Source: Lucinisca nassula
Taxonomy: Eukaryota; Mollusca; Bivalvia; Lucinida; Lucinidae
Length of the DNA stretch: 64,000 bases
Assembly: GCA_963580285.1 (NCBI GenBank)
Contig: OY757023.1
Coordinates: 127,504,027 to 127,568,026 of the forward strand
Reading direction: 5' to 3'
Shown piece after piece: positions 10,026-22,360 of this stretch; the first letter of the stretch is position 1; each line of letters begins with the position of its first letter. The notes beneath the pieces were generated by a model. The model made no database searches. It worked only from the letters and a program-made list of their open reading frames with translations, and was not told the origin of the DNA. A program made the position numbers and the translations under genes.

Positions 10026-10733
10026 GTTTTGAAATGCTCTCTTATATTCATCATAACAAAGATTTATAAAGCTAATTAAAAGGAAAGGTCCTAAGATGAT
10101 TGTAAATAATCATGAAAATCAATCTCAGCTTCAGGTCTACCTAGTATACCTTTTTTATCTGTAAATTCTCTGTTCAGCAATTATAATCAAAGCGCCAAAG
10201 GCACTGAAATGACAGATTCTATGAGAAAATCAAAACACTGTGAAAACTTACAGACAACCTTTCTAAAAAAGATCTTAAAATTTAGAAAAGTAGTTCTGCA
10301 AATTCCATTGTATGATATGTTTGCAGATGTCTATACACCGGTGGTACCATGAAATGCCATTCGATGTTTAAAATTTTGGAAAGAAACTATTTACGTTTTC
10401 AAAACCAAACATTAAAATTCAAGTTTTAACAATGCTACTGTCAATTAGTAACATTTTTGTCTGGTCGGTTGTGGATACCTCCCCCACAAAGAGATCGGAG
10501 GAGAAAGGCTGGTCAATCCAGTACATGAATTCCATTGGCTTGAAGACATTTTTGAGTAAGAACAGCACTATAAACCTGCTGGATTAGATATCCCGGATTC
10601 TGAGCGTAAACAAAAAAATGGAACCACGTAAGGCCGACGCACTTGATTGATGTAACGTCTCGCTGTTCAGTAAACGTCTCAGCCTAATCTTGAATGTTCT
10701 TAATGTCGCTAGCTACATGCAATAGCTCGACAT
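10026..10733. other. Mostly unassigned; possible old SINE-C remnant
   Basis: No gene seen. 10499-10610 faintly resembles the SINE-C body (CTGGTCAATCCAGT, AGCACTATAAAC), so it may be a very old copy. Confidence 0.4.
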
Positions 10734-11088
10734 ACCATTTCGCTTACCGGCCCCGATAGCTCAGTTGGTAGAGTGTCCGCTCCGGGGAACGGGAGGTCTC
10801 GGGTTCGATCCCGGGCCGCGACATACCAAAGTCGTTAAAAATGGTACTAGCTGCTCCTCGTTTGGCACTCAGATTTACGGGGTAGAGCTAGGACTGGTCG
10901 ATCCAGTGTCAGGATAATGTGACTGGGTGTGGTATCATGTAATGTGTCTGGGACATGATACTTCAGTGAGGCAGCACTATAAAAGTGAGCATTGAGCTCC
11001 CTGTCGCAACCAGACACCGTCGTGATATGACTGAAAAATTGTTGAAAGCGACGTTAAACCTGAATTCACACACACACCATTTCGCTTA
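10734..11088 (+). mobile_element. SINE-C, tRNA-derived, 13-bp TSD, young
   Basis: The head (10749-10820) is a tRNA-like sequence with an A box in TAGCTCAGTTGGTAG and a B box in GGGTTCGATCCC, i.e. a Pol III promoter layout. It is followed by a ~250-bp body and the tail GACGTTAAACCTGAAT plus (CA)n. The TSD ACCATTTCGCTTA lies at 10734-10746 and 11076-11088. It differs from the copy at 37.7 kb by about three substitutions in ~330 bp, so both are recent. Confidence 0.93.
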
Positions 11089-11601
11089 TTCCATCCGATA
11101 TGTCATGCTCTATTACGCACGCGTCGCCTCGGCATACCTTACACCTATATGTCGAAACATCCCGAAACGACAATCGGCGTGATTCACGCTGAAGTGCGAT
11201 GTGTCACTGAAACGCATATCACGCGAGTCGCTTAGACGCCAATATACATGTGCGTATTTCATGCACCAGCGTAAGTGTTCCGTACTGTGTCGACGTCTTC
11301 ATTTTGGTCACGACAGGGACGTCTAGCTCTCAAAAGTGCATCGCATAAGGGCGACGAACAGTGTCAGTGCTTATTAGTCAGTAGTTGTCTAAAGGTACAG
11401 TGTAGCAGATGCCGGCGGAAATCTGCTTCGCATATGTGTCTGTCGGATGAATCGATCTTGACGTACTGACGTCGGTCTTCCGCTACGTCGACGTCCACTA
11501 GCGTTTTCTGTTGATAGTAAGATGTCGCTCAAACAGACAAATAGATCACACACATGTGGCACCCAAAATCAGAGTCAACGCCATCCGCTTTCCGACCAGC
11601 T
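11089..11601. other. No recognised feature, CpG-richer stretch
   Basis: Higher CG content than its surroundings, with several short ORFs and no recognisable domain or splice-bounded exon. It could be part of an unrecognised old repeat. Confidence 0.4.
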
Positions 11602-11794
11602 TCTAACTGTCCATTAGAAGCCTCCGTGATGTAGTGGTTATGCTACTCGCCTTGTAAACCAGGGATCGCAGGATCGATCCTGGACTTCTCCAGACTTTGG
11701 GATGTGTCTTCAAACCGAGGTATCGTCTCCGTATGATCTTAGCTGTTGGTTGGACGTAAAACTCAAACACTCACCCACTCACTCTAACTGTCCA
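11602..11794 (+). mobile_element. SINE-D, tRNA-derived, 12-bp TSD
   Basis: tRNA-like head (GCCTCCGTGATGTAGTGG, then B box GGATCGATCC), a short body with CTTCTCCAGACTT and TTAGCTGTTGG, and a tail of GGACGTAAAACTCAAACACTCAC repeats. The TSD TCTAACTGTCCA lies at 11602-11613 and 11783-11794. Confidence 0.92.
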
Positions 11795-11930
11795 GGGTTT
11801 AATGAAAAACGTTGCAATACGTACTCATTTGATGCTTTTCGAGAACAAAAAAAAGGCACGACCTTACATCACACATCAAAAGTTTGATCCTGAATATGTG
11901 GTTTCTATCAGTGCTGGTGTAAAGGTGGTA

Positions 11931-12245
11931 CACAGGATCGTTGGCCCCCGCCCATCGGGGCTTAAAGAAATAGATGGGCTGCATGATGCTTCCACGCAGA
12001 GCTGAAACCGACCCGCACGCAAGTACTGGTAATCTGCTTAGAGGATCCAGGCAAAGAGGTACGAGTCGGACCGTCCATGCATATAAACCCTATTGGTTTC
12101 ATTTGGCGGCAGGGCTTGAGATGTCATTTCATCCCAGTGTCGGGTAAAAGTCACATAAAATTGGAAGCAACGTCTCCAAAATGACCTATACAGTGTTGAC
12201 GGGGACGTTAAACCTCAAATCAAACAAAACAAAACACTGGATCGT
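11931..12245 (+). mobile_element. SINE-A with 11-bp TSD
   Basis: Full-length forward copy. The flanking repeat is CACAGGATCGT versus CACTGGATCGT (11931-11941, 12235-12245; one mismatch). The tail is CAAACAAAACAAAA. Confidence 0.9.
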
Positions 12246-13554
12246 GGCCGGAGTGGTAACCATACGTCACGGTTGATTGATTTAGCCTTTTTAGCTTAAG
12301 GGCATGGTGCCTAAGCGTGTTGTAATCATGCAGTCGTTTGGTTTCAAAATCAAAGCACCGAAAGTGTTGGTGGGATGTAGGTTGGGGTAAAAGTCCTGGG
12401 CTGAGATTAAACTGTTTAATTTAACTCTGAAATTCCAAATAATAGTGAAGATTTTGATAAGAAGCCCGTTCTGCAGCGTCCGAACTTGGTCTACACTGTT
12501 TGCCAAGCTCACCCTATGATTCCAGGATGATCCTCTTCAGTCTTATGGAATACCCTGATCTCACTGCGGCAATTTTCTGCAAGAAAAAGGTTATTCTGAG
12601 AAGTCAGTGATAGTCACGTAGACCTTAGCTCTGAAATAAACTTCAGGTCGGATGTCAACCCAAACATAGCCGGGTCGTTTGTCAGTCTTGGGTACATGTA
12701 AATGTTATCTGTAAAATCTGCACTTGAATAAAGATCAAACGCCACAGAACACGGTGCTGATCTTGTTCTACATTTTTTTGCATCAGTTACTAGCATCCAT
12801 TAAGATTAAACGGATCAGTCCAAGTTCTCGTTCATGACCAGCCTGCATTTAGAGACAATCGGCATGAGTGTTTTCAGTGCTCTGATTTATTCACTGCCTT
12901 GAGTTTCTGGAGTGTACTCTTCCATCACTGAAGTTGGGCTCGTCCATTCTGCTAAATATGGCACCTAGAATTATATCACAGGACCTACACTGTTTGCATA
13001 GTTATCTGTACCATATTCAAGGGTTGAAAGGGACAGCCTTTCTCGCAAAATCTGATATACACCTTGTTGTAACTGACCTAGACTTGACCTCGAATGTCGG
13101 AAAACCCAATAATATTCTGGTCTGCAGCCTACCGGCTGGTCTTTAGGAATTAAATATTGACAGCACTGTTAGAAAACAGTGTAAAACCTGAGCAGACGTC
13201 TGAGCAGGTGCCGCATTGATCTGGGTATACAGTCTCGCATGATGCAGCTGATTAATATGAAATGCTGAATCTATTCTCTGAAAGGTAAGATAAAATCGTC
13301 AAGTCGTCTGCTTCAAAAGTTTGTATTGCGATTATAGGATGTACAATTTTGATAACTGTGCCAAACCGGACTACATTTTTGTGCGGACTCATATTTCTTT
13401 GGCGGTCAAAGCCGGAAGAAAGTCGTAAGAAAGCCGGAACTACTTTACAACACGCAGGATACCTAGAAATGACAGAATGAATCTGTCATTAAAAATAGAA
13501 GAAAAACAGTGCTTCAGCTGAAGTGCACGACCCGCCAAATGCTTTTAGCTTTAT
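12246..13554. other. No gene recognised; scattered MITE scraps
   Basis: Short ORFs only. TCTACACTGTTTGC near 12490 and ACCTACACTGTTTGC near 12983 look like arms of the shared palindromic module, so parts may be decayed MITEs. No splice-bounded coding exon was found. Confidence 0.4.
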
Positions 13555-16540
13555 GAGTGTTACCGTATATGGGTATGGTGGCCTTTTTGGTCATGTGACC
13601 TGGACCTAAAACGGTTTCCCCAATAAATGCGCCTTATCGTAAGGAGCAAAAATATATCTTATACTTTAGAACTGTATTCTGAATCGTTTGCAGGATAAAA
13701 TACATTCTCACTTTTCCAATACAAAAGCATATGTGTCAAAGTTTTACCTAGGTACAAAGAAGGTCAAGGTCAACCCAGGGTCACCATTTTAGCAATTTAT
13801 GATGGGCCTACGTCCCAGATGCTATTTATCAAGTTTCGTGGAAATCTGCCCAGTGGTTCTGGAGAAGACTATTTTTGAAGGGTTTTTACCATATATGGCT
13901 TGGCGGCCATTTTGGTCATGTGACCTGGACCCCATGAGCAAATTTTGGTTTCCCCCATCCCAAAGAGGCTCCATATAAAATTTGACTTCAATCGGTCCAG
14001 CGGTTTCCGAGGAGAAGCAGTTCAAAAATTGTCACAATTTTCGCCTCCGCGAGGCTATACTAAATGGAATGTAATATTTTGCAAAGTCATTGGTAAGATC
14101 TCATTGATATCTATCATTATGCCAAAAATTGTTTAAATATTCTAAGCGGTTAAGTCACTATCACCAATTTTCACAAACGGGTTACGGACGGATAGACAGA
14201 CAGACCATATATGGCTTGGCGGCCATTTTGGTCATGGGACCTGAACCCCATGAGCAAATTTTGGTTTCCCCCATCCCATAGAGGCTTCATATGAAATTTG
14301 ATTTCAATCGGCACAACGGTTTCCGAGGAGAAGCAGTTCGAAAATGTTCACATTTTTCGCCTCGGCGAGGCTATACTAAATGGAATGTAATATTTCGCGA
14401 GTTCATTGGTTAGATCTCATTGATATCTATCAGTATGCCAAAAATTGTTTAAATATTCCAAGCGGTTAAGTCACTATCACCAATTTTCACAAACGGGTTA
14501 AGGACGGACCCAAAGAAGGTCAAGGTCAACCCAGTGTCACCATTTTAGCAATTTATGATGGGCCTACGTCGAAGATGCTTTTTTATCAAGTTTCGTGGAA
14601 ATCTGCCCAGTGGTTCTGGAGAAGACTATTTTTGAAGGGTTTTTACCATATATGGCTTGGCGGCCATTTTGGTCATGTGACCTGGACCCCATGAGCAAAT
14701 TTTGGTTTCCCCCATCCCAAAGAGGCTCCATATGAAATTTGACTTCAATCGGTCCAGCGGTTTCCGAGGAGAAGCAGTTTGAAAATTTTCACATTTTTCG
14801 CCTTCGCGAGGCTATACTAAATGGAATGTAATATTTCGCAAAGTCATTGGTAAGATCTCATTGATATCTATCATTATGCCAAAAATTGTTTAAATATTCT
14901 AAGCGGTTAAGTCACTATCACCAATTTTCACAAACGGGTTACGGACGGATAGACAGACAGACCATATATGGCTTGGCGGCCATTTTGGTCATGGGACCTG
15001 AACCCCATGAGCAAATTTTGGTTTCCCCCATCCCATAGAGGCTTCATATGAATTTTTTTTTCAATCGGCACAACGGTTTCCGAGGAGAAGCAGTTCGAAA
15101 ATGTTCACATTTTTCGCCTCGGCGAGGCTATACTAAATGGAATGTAATATTTCGCGAGTTCATTGGTTAGATCTCATTGATATCTATCAGTATGCCAAAA
15201 ATTGTTTAAATATTCCAAGCGGTTAAGTCACTATCACCAATTTTCACAAACGGGTTAAGGACGGACCCAAAGAAGGTCAAGGTCAACCCAGTGTCACCAT
15301 TTTAGCAATTTATGATGGGCCTACGTCGAAGATGCTTTTTTATCAAGTTTCGTGGAAATCTGCCCAGTGGTTCCGGAGAAGACTATTTTTGAAGGGTTTT
15401 TACCATATATGGCTTGGCGGCCATTTTGGTCATGTGACCTGGACCCCATGACAAATTTTGGTTTCCCCCATCCCAAAGAGGCTCCATATGAAATTTGACT
15501 TCAATCGGTCCAGCGGTTTCCGAGGAGAAGCAGTTTGAAAATTTTCACATTTTTCGCCTTCTCGAGGCTATACTAAATGGAATGTAATATTTCGCAAAGT
15601 CATTGGTAAGATCTCATTGATATCTATCATTATGCCAAAAATTGTTTAAATATTCTAAGCAGTTAAGTCACTATCACCAATTTTCACAAACGGGTTACGG
15701 ACGGATAGACAGACAGACCATATATGGCTTGGCGGCTATTTTGGTCATGGGACCTGGACCCCATGAGCAAATTTTGGTTTCCCCCATCCCATAGAGGCTT
15801 CATATGAAATTTGATTTCAATCGGCCCAACCGTTTCCCAGGAGAAGCAGTTTGAAAATTTTCACATTTTTCGCCTCGGCGAGGCTAACTAAATGGAATGT
15901 AATATTTCGCAAGTTCATTGGTTAGATCTCATTGATATCTATCAGTATGCCAAAAATTGTTTAAATACCCCAAGCGGTTAAGTCACTATCACCAATTTTC
16001 ACAAACGGGTTAAGGACGGACCCAAAGAAGGTCAAGGTCAACCCAGTGTCACAATTTTAGCAATTTATGATGGGCCTGCATCGCAGATGCTTTTTATCAA
16101 GTTTCGTGGAAATCTGCCCAGTGGTTCTGGAGAAGACTATTTTTGAAGGGTTTTTACCATATATGGCTTGGCGGCCATTTTGGTCATGTGACCTGGACCC
16201 CATGAGCAAATTTTGGTTTCCCCTATCCCATAGAGGCTCCATATGAAATTTGACTTCAATCGGCCCAACGGTTTCCGAGGAGAAGCAGTTCGAAAATTTT
16301 CACATTTTTCGCCTCGGCGAGGCTATACTAAATGTAATGTTATATTTCGCAAGTTCATTGGTTAGATCTCATTGATATCTATCATTATGCCAAAAATTGT
16401 TTAAATATTCCAAGCGGTTAAGTCACTATCACCAATTTTCACAAATGGGTTACGGACGGACAGACAGACTGACAGAATGACACGGTGATTTTAGGGCACT
16501 CTTAGAAATCAACCGACTTCAGTCGGTTGCTTTTTCTGCA
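13555..16540 (-). mobile_element. Hairpin-headed array with 757-bp higher-order period
   Basis: The block ATATATGGCTTGGCGG recurs at 13891, 14648, 15405 and 16159 (steps of 757, 757 and 754). A second set lies between them at about 14206, 14963 and 15718, so each 757-bp unit holds two related subunits. In reverse orientation the head is the hairpin AACCGACT/AGTCGGTT (16511-16528) next to a GACAGACAGACTGACAG microsatellite. Short ORFs recur with the repeat and are not genes. Confidence 0.85.
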
Positions 16541-16667
16541 GAAGAGATGGCAAATCCCACTTGAAAAGTAAGTATGATGTACACCTGCAGAAGGAAGAAG
16601 AAAAACACCAGCTAATCATTAAGTGCATTGCTGCAACATATCAGCAAGATGTATAAATTGTGTTCAT

Positions 16668-16989
16668 CAGGGTTTTCATGTGGTCCCCGCCCATTGGGGC
16701 TTGAAGAAATATATGGGCTGCATGATGCTTCCACGCAGAGCTGAAACCGACCCGCACACGAATACTGGTAAACCGCTTTGAGGATCTAAGCCTGCCCAGG
16801 CATAGCGGTGCGAGTTGGACCATCCATACATATAAACCCTATTGGTTTCATTGGGTGGCAAGGCTTGAGATGTCATTTCATCTCTATGTTGGGTAAAAGT
16901 CCCACAAAATTGGAAGCAACATCTCCAAAATGACCTTTACAGTGTTGATGGGGACGTTAAATCAAACAAAAACAAACAGGGTTTTCATG
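16668..16989 (+). mobile_element. SINE-A with 13-bp TSD
   Basis: Full-length forward copy flanked by CAGGGTTTTCATG at 16668-16680 and 16977-16989. The tail is CAAACAAAAACAAA. Confidence 0.92.
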
Positions 16990-17322
16990 ACCAAATGATG
17001 TTAAGGACCCTTACTGAACATGATGGAGATTTCTGTGTAGAGTACTGATATACGGAAGGCAATCAAGTGTCAGAGGTATACTTAATAATTTGCCCATTTC
17101 TTCTTGAATTTCATGCTCTTGTATTCACATGAACATTCTTATTTCAACCTTTGGACCGACTCTGATGTACTATCTCTCAACGAGATCACCATGTTATATT
17201 GTAGAGAAATAACTCGAAAATAGTGGCATCCAGAGTTGTTTTTCTAGCACATCAGTCACCTTCACCAACAGTTTATTTGAGCAATTGCCAAATCACGTGA
17301 ACAAGTCCGTGAAATAATCCCA
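16990..17322. other. No recognised feature
   Basis: AT-rich unique-looking sequence with no ORF or repeat that I can assign. Confidence 0.45.
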
Positions 17323-17500
17323 CTAAACCCCACTTTACATAGATATAACTGGGGTTTACAGGGCTATACATTTTTCTTATTTCTGCTCCAAGACATAGGT
17401 TGTGGGTACTCGTTCTAACCTGTTCTAACCAGCACCCACAACCTATGTTTGCAGTATAAATAAGAAACAGGGATTTTCATCAGAAAAGTAGCCAGTTTGG
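17323..17500. repeat. Hairpin family K copy
   Basis: Arms around CATAGGTTGTGGGTACTCG and CAGCACCCACAACCTATG form a hairpin. Outer blocks are CCCCACTTTACATAG and AACTGGGGTTTACAGGG. Confidence 0.8.
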
Positions 17501-17703
17501 AGATGTGAAAAATGCACTATATCGCATGGATGTGGTATGGTAATGATGAGAAAGAAAAATGGTTTTCAGGTTTTCCAGCCAGTTCACATCTGTTAAGTGT
17601 AACTTGAAGCATTTACTCGGTTGAGAAAGGAGGCTGTGATCTAATCAGACTTTTCTGGCTGTTATATAGTTATATATAGCTTCTCTTATGGCACAGCTCA
17701 TTT
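17501..17703. other. No recognised feature
   Basis: AT-rich; nothing assigned. Confidence 0.4.
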
Positions 17704-17932
17704 TTAACCCTTTTTGTACCAAATGGAATCTTCCTCCTTATATATAGCAGGAGTCCATTTCAAAATTTAGGGGTGTCAGGCTGTGTTTTCTTCAAAATTG
17801 ATTTGGACAATGACTGTACTTTTTACCAACAGTGTAGGCCCTGATCAGACACCACGTTCTGCGGCGTCTGATCTGGACCTGTACTGTTTGCCAAGGTACC
17901 CGTTTTGGGGTTTCCGGTACAAAATGGGTTAA
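17704..17932 (-). mobile_element. MITE-G copy, complete
   Basis: TTAA on both sides (17704-17707, 17929-17932), with ends CCCTTTTTGTACC and GGTACAAAATGGG. The central palindrome (CAGTGTAGGCCCTGATCAG mirrored later) is intact. The TTAA target and CCC termini match the piggyBac superfamily pattern. Confidence 0.88.
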
Positions 17933-18234
17933 AGTACTTTCCATATAAATGCTAATAAATTCAAGGTTTTAATGGCATTTAAAAACTAATATTCATATTT
18001 TTGACAATGCTAACAGCAAAATATGAAACATAAGTCATGGTACAGAAACATTTCCGAAATTGTTCATTTAATTAGGGACATCCTTAAGGCCAGTCCCCTC
18101 CTGTTTATATGAGAAAAGCTGATTCTTTTTTTTTGTCAGTGTTTGGGACCAGCATAGGCTATGATCAGTCTGCTGACTGCCTGGGGCCTATTGACCCCAG
18201 GCCCCACTCCCACACACATGATGTAATAAATAAA
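17933..18234. other. Little recognised; one short hairpin
   Basis: TGGGGCCTATTGACCCCA near 18182-18199 is a small palindrome. Otherwise nothing is assigned. Confidence 0.4.
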
Positions 18235-18450
18235 CATGTAACTCCCAGTTTATATATATAGAAAACTGGGGTTTTCAGGGGTATTATTACATAACATGAT
18301 TATTTTTTCTTATTTTTGCTCCAAGACATAGGTTGTGGGTACTCATTAGAACCCCCTCAATAAGGCAGTTCTAATGAGCACATACAACCCATGTTTGGAG
18401 TATAATTATAAAATTATCACAAATTTTCTTCAGAAAAATAACTTTTAAAG
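18235..18450. repeat. Hairpin family K copy
   Basis: Hairpin arms GTTGTGGGTACTCATTAG and CTAATGAGCACATACAAC lie around 18330-18388, with the typical AAAACTGGGGTTTTCAGG block upstream. Confidence 0.8.
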
Positions 18451-18492
18451 ATAAGAAAGAATGCACTATGTCATATGGATGTGTGGAGGATG

Positions 18493-18734
18493 CCTGGCCC
18501 CCAGGTTACAAAACTTTTTTCATGCCCATCTCAATTAAGCATGAAATTTGTAATGCTCTTAGCTATTAAAATACCAAAACACGTGATTTTCTTGCTCAGA
18601 TCAGCACAGAATATCTTTTATCCTGCTCAGAAATTTTAAAATGCCAATTGTTGGCATTTTAAATTTATGAGTAGGATAAATATCCTGGTCAAGCGAGTTG
18701 AGCATGAAAAAAGTTTTATAAACTTGGGGCCAGG
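18493..18734. mobile_element. TIR/foldback element, 242 bp
   Basis: Ends are inverted repeats of ~33 bp: CCTGGCCCCCAGGTTACAAA at the left mirrors TTATAAACTTGGGGCCAGG at the right, including AACTTTTTTCATGC/GCATGAAAAAAGTT. Inside is the palindrome TTTTAAAATGCC/GGCATTTTAAA. No coding capacity. SINE-B inserted immediately next to it. Confidence 0.75.
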
Positions 18735-19064
18735 TTTAGTAGTTGCTTTGTTTGTTTGAATTGGAGTTTAACGGCCCAGTCAACACTATTTTAGGCCATT
18801 TTTGAGCTGGTCAGTTTACTTAGCCACACTTTTCCTGGGCAGGCTTATACGTAAGCGGTTAACCAGTACAGTGCACATTCTTTTGCCAGAAACTGACAAC
18901 TGCCCTTCTTGAATCAGTGAAAGGGAGAGAATGACCGTAGAAAAGATTTACTGATCAATCTCCACGAAAGAATGTTGCCGACCCGGCAGGTATCGAACCC
19001 GCCTCCTCATTACCAGTCAGATGCGCATCCGACTGAGCCACCAAGGCCGGCATTTAGTAGTTGC
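18735..19064 (-). mobile_element. SINE-B, tRNA-derived, 12-bp TSD
   Basis: A reverse copy whose tRNA-like head is at the right (GGTATCGAACCCGCC is the reversed B box; GACTGAGCCACCAAGGC the reversed A box). The tail at the left includes the reversed GTTAAAC motif. The TSD TTTAGTAGTTGC lies at 18735-18746 and 19053-19064. Confidence 0.92.
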
Positions 19065-19189
19065 AGATAAGATTTACAGGGCTGATCTATCATTTGCATA
19101 TGCCTTTAGAACATTCATTTATAAAAAGGTAAACCAAGTCTCCCGGTTATGTGAACTCAACTGTATTGAAAGAGGAATGTTACAATAGT

Positions 19190-21615
19190 TCTGTAGGATT
19201 AGTTCTTGTAAGCTTGAGACATGGAAGTTCTATGCATTGGTCTGCAGGATTAGTTCTGGTAAGCCAGGGTAGATGAGTTTAAGCTGTGGAAGTTCTATAC
19301 ATTAGACTGTAGGATTAGTTCTGGTAAGCCAAAGTAGGTGAGTTTGAGACATGGAAGTTCTATAGAATAGTCTGCAGGATTTGTTCTAGTAAGCCAGGGT
19401 AGGTACATTTAAGTCATGGAAGTTCTATGCTATAGTCTGTAGGATTCTTTCTGGTAAACTAGGGTAGGTGAGTTTGAGACATGGGAGTTCTATAAGTTCT
19501 ATACAATAGTCTGCAGGATTAGTTCTGGTAAGCCAGGGTAGGTGAGTTTGAGACATGGAAGTTCTATAGAATAGTCTGCAGGATTCGTTCTCATAAGCCA
19601 GGGTAGGTACATTTAAGTCATGGAACTTCTATGTTATAGTCTGTAGGATTAGTTCTGGCAAGCCAGGGTAGGTGAGTTTGAGACAGTGGGATTAGTTCTG
19701 GTAAGCCAGGGTAGGTGAGTTTGAGGCATTGGCGTTCTATACAATAGTCTGTAGGATTAGTTCTGGTAAGCCAGGGTAGGTGAGTTTGAGACAGTAGGAT
19801 TAGTTCTGGTAAGCCAGAGTAGGTGAGTTTGAGGCATTGGCATTCTATACAATAGTCTGTAGGATTAGGTCTGGTAAGCCAGGGTAGGTGAGTGTGAGGC
19901 ATGAACATTCTATACAATAGTCTGTAAGATTATTTCTGGTAAGCTAGGTTACATGAGTTTGAGACATGGGAGTTCTATACAATAGTAAGCCAGGGTAGGT
20001 AATTTTGAGACATGGATGTCCTATACAGTAGTCTGTAGGATTAGTTCTGGTTAGCCAGGGTAGGTGAGTTTGAGACATGGGAGTTCTATACAATAGTCTG
20101 TAGGATTAGTTCTGGTTAGCCAGGGTAGGTGAGTTTCAGACACGGTAGTTCAACACAGTAGTCTGTAGGATTAGTTCTGGTAAGCCAGGGTAGGTGAGTT
20201 TGAGACATGGGAGTTCAATACAGTAGTCTGTAGGATTAGTTCTGGTAAGCCAGGGTAGGTGAGTTTGAGACATTGGAGTTCTATACAATAGTCTGTAGGA
20301 TTAGTTCTGGTTAGCCAGGGTAGGTGAGTTTGAGACATGGGAGTTCAATACAGTAGTCTGTAGGATTAGTTCTGGTAAGCCAGGGTAGGTGAGTTTGAGA
20401 CATGGGAGTTCTATACAATAGTCTGTAGGATTAGTTCTGGTTAGCCAGGATAGGTGAGTTTCAGACACGGTAGTTCAATACAGTAGTCTGTAGGATTAGT
20501 TCTGGTAAGCCAGGGTAGGTGAATTTGAGACATGGGAGTTCTATACAATAGTCTGTAGGATTAGTTCTGGTTAGCCAGGGTAGGTGAGTTTCAGACACGG
20601 TAGTTCAATACAGTAGTCTGTAGGATTAGTTCTGGTAAGCCAGGGTAGGTGAGTTTGAGACATGGGAGTTCAATACAGTAGTCTGTAGGATTAGTTCTGG
20701 TAAGCCAGGGTAGGTGAGTTTGAGACATGGAAGTCCTATACAATAGTCTGTAGGATTAGTTCTGGTTAGCCAGGATAGGTTAGTTTGAGACATGGGAGTT
20801 CAATACAGTAGTCTGTAGGATTAGTTCTGGTAAGCCAGGGTAGGTGAGTTTGAGACATGTGAGTTCTATACAATAGTCTGTAGGATTAGTTCTGGTTAGC
20901 CAGGGTAGGTGAGTTTCAGACACGGTAGTTCAATACAGTAGTCTGTAGGATTAGTTCTGGTAAGCCAGGGTAGGTGAGTTTGAGACATGGGAGTTCAATA
21001 CAGTAGTCTGTAGGATTAGTTCTGGTAAGCCACGGTAGGTGAGTTTGAGACATGGAAGTCCTATACAATAGTCTGTAGGATTAGTTCTGGTTAGCCAGGA
21101 TAGGTGAGTTTGAGACATGTGAGTTCTATACAATAGTCTGTAGGATTAGTTCTGGTTAGCCAGGGTAGGTGAGTTTCAGACACGGTAGTTCAATACAGTA
21201 GTCTGTAGGATTAGTTCTGGTAAGCCAGGGTAGGTGAGTTTGAGACATTGGAGTTCTATACAATAGTCTGTAGGATTAGTTCTGGTTAGCCAGGGTAGGT
21301 GAGTTTCAGACACGGTAGTTCAATACAGTAGTCTGTAGGATTAGTTCTGGTAAGCCAGGATAGGTGAGTTTGAGACATGGGAGTTCAATACAGTAGTCTG
21401 TAGGATTAGTTCTGGTAAGCCAGGGTAGGTGAGTTTGAGACATGGTAGTTCAATACAGTAGTCTGTAGGATTAGTTCTGGTAAGCCAGGATAGGTGAGTT
21501 TGAGACATGGGAGTTCAATACAGTAGTCTGTAGGATTAGTTCTGGTAAGCCAGGCTAGGTAATTTTGAGACCAGGAAGTCCTATTCAACAGTCTGTAGGA
21601 TAAGTTCTGGTAAGC
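19190..21615 (+). repeat. 65-bp minisatellite, ~37 copies
   Basis: The unit contains GTCTGTAGGATTAGTTCTGG, AAGCCAGGGTAGGTGAG and GAGACATGGGAGTTCTATAC. At least two subtypes alternate: AAGCC/GAGACATGG and TTAGCC/CAGACACGG, with TTCTATACAATA versus TTCAATACAGTA. The 5' edge is more divergent than the interior, as expected from unequal exchange. Minus-strand ORFs with TNPTDYCIE repeats are by-products. Confidence 0.93.
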
Positions 21616-21748
21616 CAGGGTGACTGAGTCATCAGGTGAGCTATGGGAGATTTTAGTGTATTGCAAATATTCTTGTATTGGAAGTTATTTCACTTGTCTG
21701 TAGCTAGCACCTAAGGGAAAGCAAAAAAAAAAAAAAAATGGTTGCTGC

Positions 21749-22184
21749 TAAGTCCTTTTTGTACCAGATGGAATCTTATACATGTACAGCAAAATTCCGC
21801 TATTAAGACCAACTAAAATCAAGACTAACTCTGCTTTAAAAAGCTTATTTTGAAGGCTGCACTTAATTTTTCTTTGTGTTTACCGCCCATAGAGTCCTGT
21901 GGTCAGGGACCACCTTTGGGACTGTTCAAAAGTGGTCTTAAAGACCACTTTTGAACAGTCCCAAAGGTGGTCTTAATATAGGAATTTTACTGTACATGTA
22001 TATAGCACAGGTCCGTTTCAAAATTTAGGGGTGTCAGGTTGCATTTTTTTTTCAAAAATTCATTTTGAAAATTGCTCAACTTTTTGCTAGCATTGTAGGC
22101 CTAGATCAGATGCCGCAGAATGACCTAAGCCTTTACTGTTTTGTCAATTACCTGTTTTGGGGTTTGGGGTACAAAATGGGTTAA
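21749..22184 (-). mobile_element. MITE-G copy split by MITE-H
   Basis: The left end (CCTTTTTGTACCAGATGG) and the remainder (from GTATATAGCACAGGTCC to GGGTACAAAATGGGTTAA) match a reverse MITE-G, but a 210-bp MITE-H lies between them. The left TTAA is degraded. Confidence 0.85.
21785..21994. mobile_element. MITE-H copy inserted in MITE-G
   Basis: TA-flanked inverted ends: TACAGCAAAATTCCGC at the left versus GGAATTTTACTGTA at the right. Inner palindrome: GTGGTCTTAAAGACCAC with GGGACTGTTC/GAACAGTCCC arms. Two more copies lie at 61.2-61.7 kb. TA target and short size fit the Tc1/mariner-type MITE class. Confidence 0.87.
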
Positions 22185-22189
22185 TTTCA

Positions 22190-22360
22190 CTATTGTTCGC
22201 TGAATAAACTAATTTGGACATAATCATTTCCAACTTTCAACCAGTCTGATTACTTGATGTAATTGATTCCTACAAATCCACAAACCAAATGTAATTGATT
22301 CCTACAAATCCACAAACCAAATGTAATTGATTCCTACAAATCCACAAACAAAATGCCAAA
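22190..22360 (+). repeat. MITE-F fragment with local triplication
   Basis: MITE-F left-half sequence (GCTGAATAAACTAATTTGG, GATTACTTGATGTAATTGA). A ~37-bp block containing TGTAATTGATTCCTACAAA is present three times in a row. The hairpin core is lost. Confidence 0.75.

Noticed and set aside
10749..10820. tRNA gene
   Set aside because: The cloverleaf-like head is followed by a SINE body, tail and TSD, and an almost identical full copy exists at 37.7 kb. It is a SINE-C promoter region.
19190..21615. CRISPR array
   Set aside because: Repeats are contiguous 65-bp units without unique spacers, and the context is eukaryotic. The same applies to the 68-bp, 33-bp and 32-bp arrays.
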